A stretch of DNA of 64,000 nucleotides from Rhipidocladum racemiflorum (GCA_036346355.1 CM070591.1:25404001-25468000); one strand, 5' to 3'. Shown: positions 23,227 to 35,990, counted from the stretch's first letter. Translations and numbers: made by a program. Notes: generated by a model from the sequence alone, not told the origin.

Positions 23227-26200
23227 AGCTCCCCATAAATCGCTGATCGTTCAGTATGCGGTGTGTGGTTTTGTCTTCCTTGGTTGAAGACGAAGAAGAG
23301 GAGTCTAGTGTTGCGCTTCTTTTGGGCGCCTTTCCAGTTTTAATGATTAGTTTGTTGATGGCTTTATGGGGAAGAAGCATTCAAATTTATCCCTGTGTTT
23401 GTCTTTCTTCGAGGTTAACGGAGTTATTGCGGAGTTATGCCAGACCTGACTGTCAGGGCTGAAGTTCTATGTCTTTGTAGAAGTAAGTGGTGTTTGATTC
23501 GTTATTTTGCTGGTTTAAGAAAATCATCTTTGAAGAACCCTTCCTATTTTGTGAAAGTTTGGAGTTAGGGTTTATTTGCAAAGGTATATTTGATCGATTG
23601 GTTCCCTCCAAGAGGGAGTCTTTGAGATTTAAAAAGTGTTTTGGAGAATTCCTTTGCATGACCAAGTTTGGGTTTGTCTCATCGCAATTTTGAGAGTCAA
23701 ATTTTCCTTATGAATTTGGGATGAGTTTTAAAACTAAAATGTCAGTAAACAAAGTAGTCTTTTGACTGAAATCGTTTGTCCCTAGTAAGAATTGATGTTT
23801 AGCATGTTATGTAGTAGGTAACAATGTGGTTTATGGATTGATGTGTTGCTAAGTTAAATTTTGAGTTGAATCAATTCAATGTGATTAATATCTCTAGCTT
23901 CAGGATAAATAGACTACTAGTGTTGCAGTTTACTCTTAGCGAGAATGATTAAATGTGTTAATGTACATGCTTAGAATCTGTTGCCTTGCTTTAAAAGTGC
24001 TTATGATCCTTGTTAATGTTAAAAGTTTAAACTTTGATGCATAGTTAAAACATTAAGATGATGTAGACTGCTGTTATTGTAAAAAAACTTTGCTGGTTGT
24101 TAAAGATGTTCTAATCTAACGGATTAATAGAGAAATTTAATCGTGTTGACTAGTGACTTTAATTTGGATGTTGATTAGAGTTGCTATTTATGTTGTTGCA
24201 AACTACTAGTATCTTTGGAAGTATGCAGTTGTGTCGCTACAATGCTAGTATTGATATCAATGGAGAAGACATAAGACTTATTGTTAATGATGTTGTTAAT
24301 GGTAGTGTTAATGCTAGTATTCAGTCTATTTTAAATAGTGGGAGTATGTTGTGTGGTGGTAATTTTGTTATCACCTATGTATACGGTAGCTAAAAGTAAT
24401 GTTGTTGGTTGATGATTATGCCCATTTGTTGTTATTGATGACTAAGTAGTTGTGGTAACTGTTTAGATTATTCGTTGGAAAACCATGGTTAAAATAGAGG
24501 AAAATTTTAACATGTTGCGATGGAGTGAGCTTTGGATAATTAACATGATGTACAATTTCATCCTTAATGAATGTATGCCTTGGAATCCTAGTTATGAACT
24601 TTGTCTTGTAGAGATAATATTTACATGTTGAAGTCGTTGTTTAACTGAATAAGGTTCGGTTGTCGAGACGTGAATATATAGGTGGCATGAAATTTATTGG
24701 CGAATTTGTTTAGTTCGTGTTGTGAGTTTGGATTTACATCCAAAAGTTTTTGAGTCGATCGCGCCCTTTCGCGTTCGCACTGAATTATCTTTGGAATTAA
24801 TTTCAAAAGGAAGCAGATGGTCATAAAGGGTTGTGTTGGAAACTTTTGAGTTAAGCCCTTGATGTGTAACTCTATTTGGCTAGAGTTGGAGTCATTTGGA
24901 AAATGTGTCTGGTGTGCGGGTGTTTCACAAGTCTGGATTTTTATGAATGTTTCATAAGTGAATTTGGTTAGAGAAGAGTTTTCTTTTGGGATTGAGTTTC
25001 TCTCTCTTTTGATAAAATTTATGGCAGTTGTTTGTGCAGACATCTAACTTTGGAGTCAATGTTCTTTTCCAAAATGTTGATTTTGGTTAAAATGCGATGT
25101 TTTGCAAAGTTCAGCTATCTATCGTTGGTGGGTTCTGATATGATGTGGTGCCTTCATCGTTAACTATCTTTGCCGACATAGTTTATATGAATTAGCGCAA
25201 CTCTCGATGTTATTCGAGATTTATTCATGTGATACCGAGGAAGAAGTCGTCATGTGAATGACTTTTCGGTAGTGTGGTTACATGATGAAGGAATGGTGAA
25301 AAGTAAACATGACATCGTTTTTACATGTTAAATGATAAAAGAGTCGTTGAGCCAGGTCGGTGAGAAAGTCATATATGGAGATATGACTAATCCGTAGTGC
25401 TCCTGAAGAGTGTGCATTTATGTCATGAAACGAGATGTCCATTTCTTTCTAGTATGAAAAGAAAGAATAAACAATTTCTGGTATGTTGGTTCTGATGAAG
25501 GGGATTTGTGTTTCCTTTGCATCTTGGTTTAGAAAGTTAAACTGAATGCTCTTTGGTTGTTGTCGAATCCTTTCCAAAGTGATTGTAGTGCATTGGATTC
25601 AAGGTTAAGCATGGGGACCAATTGGGTTCATGGTTTGTGGTTGAGTTTATCCAATCGTTGTGTCCTTGTTTTAGTCCTTGGGTGGAAAGCTTGAGGGCGA
25701 GACCCGCTTGGATGAGAAATCCAGTATGGGTTGTTATCGACCTAAGCATTAGGTGTTGTTAGTAGTGGATCGTAAATGGTTTAAAGGTGAGGAGTAAAGG
25801 AAGGTTGAGTTTGACTCAATTCAAACCTTCTTGGAGAATTGTGCTGTTGATGTGTTCCTCAATAGGGTTGATTAAGTACTAGTAGACCACTTGGTGGTTG
25901 CTAGTAATTGTTTTTCCTTTTCGAAGTGTATTGGATCTTTTATCGCTGATGTATGAGCGAGTGGAGTCAACCGTAGCATTTTGTTCGGTTGTTACTGTTC
26001 TTGCGGGTTTTAAGAACTTTGGTTTTAAAGAAAGCTTTCCCTTTTGATGTTAGCGGTGGGTATTGGTCTTTTGTAAAAGACGAATCTTTTGCATGGTTTT
26101 AAACCCCGTTGTTCAAACAGTGGGTTGTCTTGGAGTGTAGTGTCTCTCTTGGCTTGCGTCGTCTTGATTACGGCGAACCATAGTAGAGAGGTTGATGTGT

Positions 26201-28893
26201 GAAAAACACTTTTGTGCGTGGGAGCTGAAGAGGGTTCTAGCGGTTGAAGCCGTGTTCTTCTGGAAAGTAGCATTGCTAAAGGGATCAGGCACTTTAGTGC
26301 CAAGGAATGTATCGAATGAGGAGTGTGAGACCGTGTTCTTTCGTGGTCTTTTTGGCAATTGGGGTGAAGGAGGAACCGTGCGAGGTTGCACTTTGTTGAG
26401 CTAAATCAACATTTCCTCGCCAAGGGTTGGTTTTGAGAACTCGTTTGTCGTTTGTTCCGGTTTGAGTCTTTGTGTGAATGTTTTATGTTGTAAGGAAGTC
26501 TTTTGTCCCTCGGGGACTTTGTTGTTGTTTTTGGCGTCCTTCGGATTCGAGGTCGAATCCTGTTGAAGGGGGGAAGAATGTGACACTATGGTTTGGTGTG
26601 ACGTTATAGAAGGTGAAACTAGAGAATAAAACCTTTCGGCTTAGGGTTTTCTCGCATTTTTTGGGCCGTTTGAAGTGTTATGTCGCCACGGAGTGTCATA
26701 ACCTTATTTAACGTGCATGATAAGGTTAATAACATTATGAGATGTGGAATTAAGGTTAAAACTATAGGATATGGAGGTTAATAGCTTTTCCGGGCCGTTT
26801 CCGGGCTGTTTCCGGGGTTTTGGGCCTTCCCGGGGGAGTTTGGGCCTTGGTGGGCTTTGGTGGGATGGAGTAGGTCTCCGTAACGGACTAGGTTTGGGTG
26901 TGGGGGCTGGTAAAAGGGCTCCCCACCAGCCCTTGGGGCGTCCACCCCTGCCCCATGCGCCCCTAACCCTAGCCGCCACCCTTCCTCCTCCCTCCACCTC
27001 CTAGCCGCCCCATCTCTTGCCCCCATGGCGCCCCCATTGCTCCCCATTGCACACCACCTCTCCTCCACCCCCCTTGCTGCCCTAGGGTGACCTCCCCACC
27101 CCTGTATCCTCATGGATCCATCCGAGGAGCGAGGAGCGAGGAGCGAGGTGCGAGGAGCGAGGAGCGAGGAGCGAGGAGATCGATTGGAGTTTTCGTGCGT
27201 CGGGCAAAGGTATGATCATGGGGCTCCTCGGGGATGAGATAGGTACTGTTATTAGGGAGTTTATCAAGTTTTTAGATCAATTGGAGGCACTGAATTTGAG
27301 TAATTTGGGTTAGATCCAGATGTTGCCACGTTTCTGTTTTCGGGCAGATTGAGCAGTCGAGCTAGGGTTCGCGTTTTCGCCAATTTAGAATTGGAATATG
27401 GACGTATGGACTTCTAGGAAGTTGTAGATAATTTCATTACCTTTCAGTGCGTATAAAGAAATTAAAATTCCGCCCAGCTGTTTGAAAGTTATGACTGTTT
27501 TACCGAGCGTGTTAAAATCTGTGACGCGATTGGAACAGATCTCGGTAATCTGTAGATTAAAAAACTTTAGAGGCCGAATCAGACTTTCCATATACCTAGA
27601 GAAAGTTGGGAAATTTCCTAAGCTACGCGAAGGTGTACTCGTTTAATTCATTCGGAGTCCCAGAACTCAAGTTATCCCTTTTGCAAGGCTGTTGTCCCGA
27701 CGGGACAGAACCTCTATTTTAGGTTTTGCGAGTAGGGAGCAATGTCGGGTTAGATGGGGGTTTGCGTACTGTTTTGTGGTTATGATTGTGATTGTGTGAT
27801 ACCCCTGTGCAGGAGGTGTGACCCCGGGAGTGCCTTCTACTTCCCGCCAATCCGTTGCACGTGGTTGAGGCAAGTGTGTTGTGATGGATAGCGAGTTGTA
27901 GGTTGCATGTTGAGATTAGATGGAATTGTTTACATGATATATGTCCACTTGCCATGTGTTAATGATTGCTATGATATGATGAGCATGTTTAAGATGTTAT
28001 GACGCCATGTGTTAAAATATGAGTTTTATATGATGTTGGCATGCTTGCATTCATGACATGTTACATGGCCGGGCGGTGAGAAAGTCATTAACTAATCCGG
28101 GAAGGTCGGTGAGAAAGTTATGACTAATCCGGAGAGCCAATAGAGTAAGTCCTACATCGTGATTCCATCTACCGTGGGTTGTGGAAGCGAGGAGTAGGCA
28201 CCCTCCATCTTCGGGATGGAAGGGGGGAGAGGGTGCACACCGACGGGTGTGTACTCAACCATACCGGTATGAGTTTCCAAGGAGATATGAGCATTGCATT
28301 GCATTGCATACACAATGATGATGATTTTGTTAAAGTGTTCATGATTGAGATGATATACAAGATGTGAGATGTTATTTTCTATGATATTGTTATTGTTGTC
28401 CATTACAATATGCTTGCTGAGTTTCGAACTCACGCTTGTGTTCTATGTTGTTTTTAGGTACTTTGAGATCGGCATGCGGGGAAAAGGGGTTTAGCTACAA
28501 TTCTACACGTAGCTCCACCATCATAGTCTATGATTAATCACTTGGAGACAAGATTTTAAGAGTTGTGCCATAAAGTTAATGTATGGTTTAATCTAGCATG
28601 CTTGTGATACCTTATTTGCTTCGTTATAGTTTATGAAGTGGTTGAGCGTGGTATTATTGGCGTAATTTGATGATACATCCATTTATGTTGATGTTTTAGA
28701 TGTCGTGTGCTATGATATATCTTGCCATGATATTGATATTGTGTTAATTCATGGAAAAACAAAGGAGATGCTGCCGAAATATCGGTTTTTAGCATATGTA
28801 CCTTTGCTGGAATTTATGTTTAAATGTGATATTTAGTTGTTGTTTAGCTTATGTTTGGTAGCATTCGGGCATATTAAATGCCGGGGTGTTACA
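23227..28893 (+). mobile_element. LARD-4: 5'-truncated LARD with complete 3' LTR
   Basis: The internal domain from 23240 to 26578 lacks roughly its first 600 bp relative to LARD-6 (homology starts at the segment near 33477). It runs to a polypurine tract GAAGGGGGGAAGAA before the LTR at 26579. No coding motif is seen. The AGTCATAT/ATATGACT hairpin is at 25367-25388. The 3' LTR is full length and meets non-LARD sequence at 28894, so this is a true element edge. Confidence 0.84.
26579..28893 (+). repeat. LARD-4 3' LTR (2315 bp)
   Basis: TGTGACACTATGG at the start, GGGGTGTTACA at the end. It carries eight GAGGAGC-type units (27124-27179), a GTGAGAAAGT repeat pair (about 28074-28132) and the stem-loop CACCCTC/GAGGGTG (28199-28235). 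A splice-donor-like AAAGGTATGATC (about 27206) and an acceptor-like TGTGCAGG (about 27806) are conserved with the other copies, but a spliced transcript is only a guess. Confidence 0.88.
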
Positions 28894-28993
28894 ATAGCCA
28901 CGAGGTGAAACCCTAGGCAGTCAGGGCCCATCTATGCGCTAAGCACACGAGGTCCATTAATTACGGATCCAATCCGAACTGATGCGTCCCAGC
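28894..28993. other. 100-bp spacer not belonging to either retrotransposon family
   Basis: Sits between the 3' end of LARD-4 (ACA at 28893) and the 5' end of LARD-5 (TGTGGCACTACGG at 28994). It begins ATAGCCACGAGGTGAAACCC and ends GATGCGTCCCAGC. I find no similar sequence elsewhere in the window. ATAGC and CCAGC would be the half target sites of LARD-4 and LARD-5. Confidence 0.6.
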
Positions 28994-30514
28994 TGTGGCA
29001 CTACGGTATGGTGTGACATTATAGAATGTGAAATTAGAGAATAAAACCTTTCGGCTTGAGGTTTACTCGCGTTTTTGGGCCGTTTGAAGTGATGTGTCAC
29101 CATGGAGTGTCGTAACCTTTTAAATGGTGCATGTTAAGGTCAAAAACTTTATGAAATTTGGTATGGCAGGTTAAAACCATACGGTATGGAGGTTAATAAC
29201 GTTTCCGGGCCGTTTTCGGGGTTTTGGGCCTTCCCGGGGGAGTTTGGGCCTTAAGTGGGCTTTGGTGGGATGGAGTAGGTCTCCGTAACGGACTAGGATT
29301 GGGTGTGGGGGCTGGTAAAAGGGCTCCCCACCAGCCCTTGGGCGTTCACCCCTGCCCTAGGTGCACCCCCACCTCTTCCCCATGTGCCCTAGCCGCCACA
29401 CCTCTCCCTCCCCTCTTGTGCCATGCGCCTCCACCTCCCCCTTTGCCCCCATTGCTCCCCACCTCTTCACCACCTCTCCTCCACCCCCTTGCTGCCCTAG
29501 GGTGACCTCCCCACCCCTGCATCCTCATGGATCCATCCGAGGAGCGAGAAGCGAGGAGCGAGGAGCGAGGAGATCGATTGGAGTTTTCGTGCGTCGGGCA
29601 AAGGTATGATCATGGGGCTCCTCGGGGATGAGCTAGGTACTGTTATTAGGGTGTTTATCAAGTTTTTAGATCAATTGGAGGTGCTGGATTGGAGTAATTT
29701 GGGTTAGATCTAGATGTTGCCACGTTTCTGTTTTCGGGCAGATTGAGCAGTTGGGCTAGGGTTCTAGTTTTCGTTGATTTAGATTCCGAGTCTGTCCGTA
29801 TGGATGTTGAAGAAGTTATAGATAATTTAATTATCTTTCCGTGGACATAAAGCACGTTAAATTCTGATCAGCCGTTTGAAAGTTATGGCTGTTTTACCGA
29901 GCGTGTTAAAATCTGTGACGTAATTGGAACAGATCACGGTAATCTGTAGATTAGGCGACTTTAGAGTCTGAATCAGTCTTTCCATATACCTAGAGAAAGT
30001 TGGGAAATTTCCTAAGCTACGGGTCGATGTACTCGTTTAATTGATTCGGAGTCCCAGAACTCAAGTTATGCTTTTTGCAAGGCTGCTGTCCCGTCGGGAC
30101 AGAACCTCTGTTTTTAGGTTTTGCAAGTAGTTGGCAATGTCGGGGTAGATGAGGGTTTGCGTACTGTTTTGTGGACATGATTGTGAGCGTGTGGTACCTA
30201 TGTGCAGGTGGTGCAACCCCGGGAGTGCCCTCTACTTCCCGCCATTCCGTTGCCCGTGGTTGAGGCAAGTGTGTTGTGATGGAAAGCGATTTGTAGGTTG
30301 CTTGTCGAGAATAGATGGAATTGACTACATGATATATGATCACTTGCCATGCTTTTATGATTGCCAATGATATGATGAGCATGTTTAATATGTTATGATG
30401 CCATGTGTTAATATGTGAGTTAAATATGATGTTGGCATAAATGCATACATGGCATGTTACATGGCTCGGGCGGTGAGAAAGTCATAACTAGTCCGGGAAG
30501 GTCGGTGAGAAAGT
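28994..30514 (+). repeat. LARD-5 5' LTR, left piece
   Basis: Starts TGTGGCACTACGG and runs 1521 bp to GGTCGGTGAGAAAGT. The LTR resumes at 39308 with TATGACTAATCCGG. The two pieces plus the AAAGT target site make one LTR of ~2.28 kb. It contains five GAGGAGC-type repeats (29538-29571). Confidence 0.9.
30510..30514. repeat. Target site duplication AAAGT, left copy (LARD-6)
   Basis: AAAGT immediately before the LARD-6 terminus at 30515. The identical 5 bp follow its right terminus at 39303-39307. A 5-bp duplication is the usual Ty3/gypsy integration footprint. Confidence 0.93.
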
Positions 30515-32884
30515 TGTGATACTACGGTATGGTGTGACATTATAGAATGTGAAATTAGAGAATAAAACCTTTCGGCTTGAGGTTTACTCGCGTTTTTGGG
30601 CCGTTTGAAGTGATGTGTCACCACGGAGTGTCGTAACCTTTTAAATGGTGCATGTTAAGGTCAAAAACTTTATGAAATATGGTATGGCAGGTTAAAACCA
30701 TAAGGTATGGAGGTTAATAACGTTTCCGGGCCGTTTCCGGGCCGTTTTCGGGGTTTTGGGCCTTCCCGGGGGAGTTTGGGCCTTAAGTGGGCTTTGGTGG
30801 GATGGAGTAGGTCTCCGTAACGGACTAGGATTGGGTGTGGGGGCTGGTAAAAGGGCTCCCCACCAGCCCTTGGACGTTCACCCCTGCCCCTTGTGCGCCC
30901 TTCCCCCCACTTGCCCTTTTCCTAGCCGCCTCCCTCCTCCCTTGGCCGTGCGCCTCCCCCTCCCTTTGCCCCATTGCTCCCCAACTCTTCACCACCTCTC
31001 CTCCACCCCCTTGCTGCCCTAGGGTGGTCTCCACACCTCTGCACCTTGTGGATCCATCCGTTGGAGCGAGGAGCGAGGAGCGTGGAGCGAGGAGCGATCC
31101 GCGAGGAGATCTATTGGAGATTCGTTCGTTGGGCAAAGGTATGATCATGGGGATCCTTGGGTTTGATCTAGGTACTGTTATTAGGGTGTTTATGAAGTTT
31201 TTAGATCAATTGGTGGTGCTGGGTTGGAGTTCTTTGGGTTAGATCTAGACGTTGCCACGTTTCTGTTTTCGGGCAGATTGAGCAGTCGGGCTAGGGTTCG
31301 AGTTTTCGTCGATTTAGTATCCGAATCTGTCCGTACGGACTTAAAAGAAGTTGTAGATAATTTAATTATCTTTCCGTGGACATAAAGCACGTTAAAATCC
31401 GATCAGCTGTTTGAATGTTATGGCCGTTTTACCGAGCGTGTTAAAATCTGTGACGCGATTGGAACAGATCATAGTAATATGTGGATTAAACAATTTTAGA
31501 GTCCGAATCAGTCTTTCCGTATAACTAGAAAAAGTTAGGAAATTTCCTAAGCTTCGCGACGGTGTACTTGTTTAATCGATTTGGAGTCCCAGAACTCAAG
31601 TTATGGCCTTTGCAAGGCTGCTGTCCCGCCGGGACAGAACCTCTGTTTTTAGGTTTGCAAGTAGTGGGCAATGTCGGGTTAGATGGGGATTTGTGTACTG
31701 TTTTGCGAGCATTATTGTGAGTGTGTGATGCCTATGTGCAGGTGGTGTGACACCGGGAGTGCCCTCTACGTCCCACAAATCCGTCGCCCGCGGTTGAGGC
31801 AAGTGTGTTGTAATGTATAGCGGATTGTAGGTTGTTTGTTGATATTGGGTGAAAGATTGAACACTTGCTATGCTCACTTGCCATGCTTGCTGTTTTCCAA
31901 TGAAATATTGAGTATGATTATCATGATTCGATGCCATGTGTTTATATTTGTCATGATGAGTTGCCATATGTTTATGTACATGTGAAATATGATAATTGGC
32001 ATAGTTGCATGCATGACATGTTACATGGCCCGGGCGGTGAGAAAGTCATTAACTAATCCGGGAAGGTCTGTGAGAAAGTTATGACTAATCCGGAGAGCCA
32101 TTAGAGTAAGTCCTACATCGTGATTCCATCTACCGTGGGTTGTGGAAGCGAGGAGTAGGCACCCTCCATCTTCAGGATGGAAGGGGGGAGAGGGTGCACA
32201 CCGTCGGGTGTGTACTCAACCATACCGGTATGAGTTTCCATGGAGATATGAGCATAACATTGCATTGCATTGCATTGCAATACATTTTTTTTAATGATGA
32301 TGATGTTGTTATGTGCTCAAGTATGAGATGTTATATGTGATGTGAGGTATTATTGTCTTGTAAATGATCTTGTTGTCCATTACAATATGCTTGCTGAGTT
32401 TTCGAACTCACGCTTGTGTTTTATGTTGTTTTTAGGTACTTTGAGATCGGCATGCGGGAAAAAAGGGATCTAGCTACACTTCTACACGTAGCTCCACCAT
32501 CATAGTCCATAATTAATCACTTGGAGTCATGATATTAAGAGTTGTGCCCTAAACTTAATGTATTGTTTAATCTAGCATGCTTGTGAATCCTTATTTGCTT
32601 CATTATAGTTTATGAAGTGGTTAAGCGTGGTATTATTGGCGTAACTTGATGTTATGTCCATTTATGTTGTTGTTTTAGATGTCGTGTGCTATGATATATA
32701 TATATATATATCTTGCCATGATATTGAGATTGTGTTAATTCATGGAAAAACAAAGGAGATGCTGCCGAAATATCGATTTTTAGCATATGAACCTTTGCTG
32801 GAATTTATGTTTAATTGTGGTACTTAGATGTTGCTTAGCTTATGTTTGGTAGCATTCGGGCATATTAAATGCCGGGGTGTTACA
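30515..32884 (+). repeat. LARD-6 5' LTR
   Basis: TGTGATACTACGG...GGGGTGTTACA. GTGAGAAAGT repeat pair at about 32037-32095, stem-loop CACCCTC/GAGGGTG at 32160-32196, GCATT run near 32256-32278, (AT)9 at 32694-32711. Confidence 0.92.
32694..32711 (+). repeat. (AT)9 microsatellite in LARD-6 5' LTR
   Basis: Nine AT units. The 3' LTR has the same nine at 39112-39129, while the other copies have two or three. The expansion predates this insertion. Confidence 0.9.
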
Positions 32885-32886
32885 GT

Positions 32887-32898
32887 TGGTATCAGAGC
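32887..32898 (+). other. LARD-6 primer-binding site, initiator tRNA-Met
   Basis: TGGTATCAGAGC, an exact 12-base complement to the 3' end of plant initiator tRNA-Met, starting 2 nt after the LTR end. The chromoviruses here use the same primer. Confidence 0.93.
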
Positions 32899-35800
32899 GA
32901 GGTTGTAGGTCCTTGGAATGTGAATTTTTAGTATCATGCTATAGGGTACAACTAAAATGTGATGTGGAATAACTTAGAAACATGGCTTAGGTCTTAACTA
33001 AAACTTTGTTATAGGATAGCAACATTAAAACTTGCAAAAGTGGTATAACTAATTTAAAATTTGACACACATGGAGGCACAGTAGGAAAGGGTATGGGTAT
33101 CGTTTCTTTACGCTTAAATGTTGTATTTAAGCTTTGATGTTGAATGCTTCTTTTGACAATGTATGTTGCTATGTCAATGATATATGTTGTGGTGATAAGA
33201 GTGGGGTTGTGGTACCGAAGGGTTTCGGTCACCTCTTGTTGTTTATAGTTAGGGTGAGGTTTGTGGTGTGGCTGGTTAGCGCCATCACCGAAGAACTGTT
33301 AACCCTGTAGGAGAAAAGCGCTTACCCTTTCTGTCGTAAATCGGGTAGTTGATTGGAGACGAAAAGGAAGAGTTAATGGTGGTTTCCTTCGGATGTTCTT
33401 TGTCGTTCTGACGGTCGGTGTTTGTTGCTTTTCTTGGCTTTAGCTGTTTTGAACCAAATGAAAAGGTGATGGGCTTTCGCGGATCGTTCCGTATGCGGTG
33501 TGTGGTTTTGTCTTCCTTGGGTGAAGACGAAGAAGAGGAGTCTAGTGTTGCGCTTCTTTTGGGCGCCTTTCCAGTTTTTGATGCCTGTTAATTGCTTTAT
33601 GAAGAACAAGCATTCGATTTATTCCTGTGGTTGTCTGTCTCCAAGGCTAAAGGAGTTTTGTTCGGAGTTGTGCCAGACCTGGCTGTCAGGGCTGAAGTTC
33701 TGTGACTTCGTAGTAGTAAGTGGTGTTTGATTTCATCATTTTACTGGTTTTAGAAATCATCTTTGAAAGCCGCTCTTGAGTCGTGAAAGTTAGGGGTTTG
33801 GTGTTAAGGTTTTATTTGAAAAGGTTAATGGAGCACTTGGTTCCCTTTCAAGAAAAGTTGTCTTCCAACCAGTTTCCTCTATGGAAGTCTTTGAGATTGA
33901 AAAGTGTTTTGGAGAATTCCTTTGCATAACCAAGTTTGGGTTTGTCTCATTGCAATTTTGAGAGTCAAGTTTCCTTATGAATTTGGGATGAGTTTTAAAA
34001 CTAAAATGCTGTAAACAAAGTAAGTAGTCTTTTGACTGAAATCGTTTGTCCCTAGTAAGAATTGATGTTTAGCATGTTATGTAGTAGGTAACAATGTGGT
34101 TTATGGATTGATGTGTTGCTAAGTTAAATTTTGAGTTGAATCAATTCAATGTGAGTAAAATCTCTAAGTTTGAGAATAAATAGACTACTAGTGTTGTAGT
34201 TCACTCTTAGTGAGAATGATTGAAAGTGTTAATGTTCATGCTTAGAATCTGTTGCCTTGCTTTAAAAGTGCTTATGATCCTCGTTAATGTTAAAAGTTTA
34301 AACCTTGATGCATAGTTAAAACATTAAGATGATGTAAAGCGCTGATATTATTAAGAAGCTTTGCTTGGTGTTTAAAGATGTGCTAATCTAACGGATTAGT
34401 AGAGACTAGTGACTTTAATTTGGAAGTTGATTGGAGTGGTTATTTATGTTGTTGCAAACTACTAGTATATTTGGAAGTATGCAGTTGTGACCCTTCAATG
34501 CTAGTTTTCAATCTATTTTAAATAGTTGGAGTATGTTGTAATTTTGTTATCACCTATGTATAGGGTAGCTAAAAGTAATGTTGATCGGTTGATGATTATG
34601 CCCATTTGTTTTTATTGATGACTTAGTAGTGGTGGTAGTTGTGTAGAATACTTGTTGGAAACCATTGACTAAATGGAGGGTGTTGTAACCTGTGGTGATG
34701 GAGTGAACCATGGATAATTAACCTGATATAGAGTTTTATCCTTAATGAATGTATGCCTTGGAATCCTAGCTATGAACTTTGTCTTGTAGAGATAATATTT
34801 ACATGTTGAAGTCGTTGTTTAACTGAATAAGGTTCGGTTATCGAGGACGTGAATAGATAGGAGGTATGAAATTTATATGTTGATCTTGCTGAAAGATTTG
34901 TGGAAGTACTATGTTTCAAATTTAGAATAAGAAGTATTATGATTCGGTGATCCGTGGGGATCATATCATTATAGTCTTGGTTGGGTGCCTTCTTGATAAG
35001 CATCATAAACCCTTATTAAAAGTTTTGGGAATGGTAACTAGAGGAAGAATTTGTTGTGAAGCTTTTGGTTGAATTGTGTTGGGGCTCCTCAGGGAGTAAA
35101 AAGTGATTATTAAAGTCTTTTAATGGAAAGCGTAGTGGAATTCTAGAGATGGTTCTTTTTATGCTGAGCTTGTGTTTAAAAGCTTTTGGACTGGTTTGGT
35201 TGTTTGCCATTTTGGTTGAAGGGTTTTCGGTTAAGGTGTTCCTTATGCTGTGTTTCAGAGTTTCCCTAAAACTTGTAATGTTTGGTGTCGACCTTTGGTT
35301 TTGGCGAATTTGTTTAGTTCGTGTTGTGAGTTTGGATTTACATCCAAAAGTTTTGAGTCGATCGCGCCCTTTCGCGTTCGCACTGGATTATCTTTGGAAT
35401 TAATTTTAAAAGGAAGCAGATGGTCTTAAAGGGTTGTGTTGGAAACTTTTGAGTTGAGCCCTTAATGTGTAACTCTTTTTGGCTAGAGTTGGAGTTGTTT
35501 TGAAAATGTGTGTGATGTTGCGAGTGCTTCAAAAAGGTGGACTTTATGAAAGTTTTACAAAGTGATTTTGTTAGTGAGGTGTTCCCCTTTTGGGAATGAG
35601 TTTCCCTCTCCTTGAGGAAGTTCGTGATGGTTGTGGGAGCAGATGCTCGACTTGAAATTTTGATGTTCTTTTCCAAAATGTTGAATTTGGATGAAATGCA
35701 ATGTTGTGCAAGTTCAGTTTTCAACTGATGTGGGGTCTTTTACGACGTGGTGTTTTACTGTCAACTATGCTGCCGTCATAGTCTATATGAATTTCCGCAA

Positions 35801-35968
35801 CCTTCGATGTTAATTGTGTTTTCATCATTTGATACCGAGGAAGAAGTCATTTGGTGAATGACTATTCGGTGCCGTTGTTACATGATGAATGAAGGGTGAA
35901 AAAGGAAAATGAGACATTGTTTATGGATAATTAATCATAAAGGAGTCGACGAGCCAGGTCGGTGAGAA

Positions 35969-35990
35969 AGTCATATAAGGATATATGACT
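35969..35990 (+). other. Conserved internal hairpin of the LARD family
   Basis: AGTCATATA / TATATGACT with loop AGGA, preceded by GGTCGGTGAGAA and followed by AATCCGGAGTGCTC. Equivalent hairpins with the same arms and different loops are at 13648-13669, 21561-21582 and 25367-25388. Confidence 0.7.
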
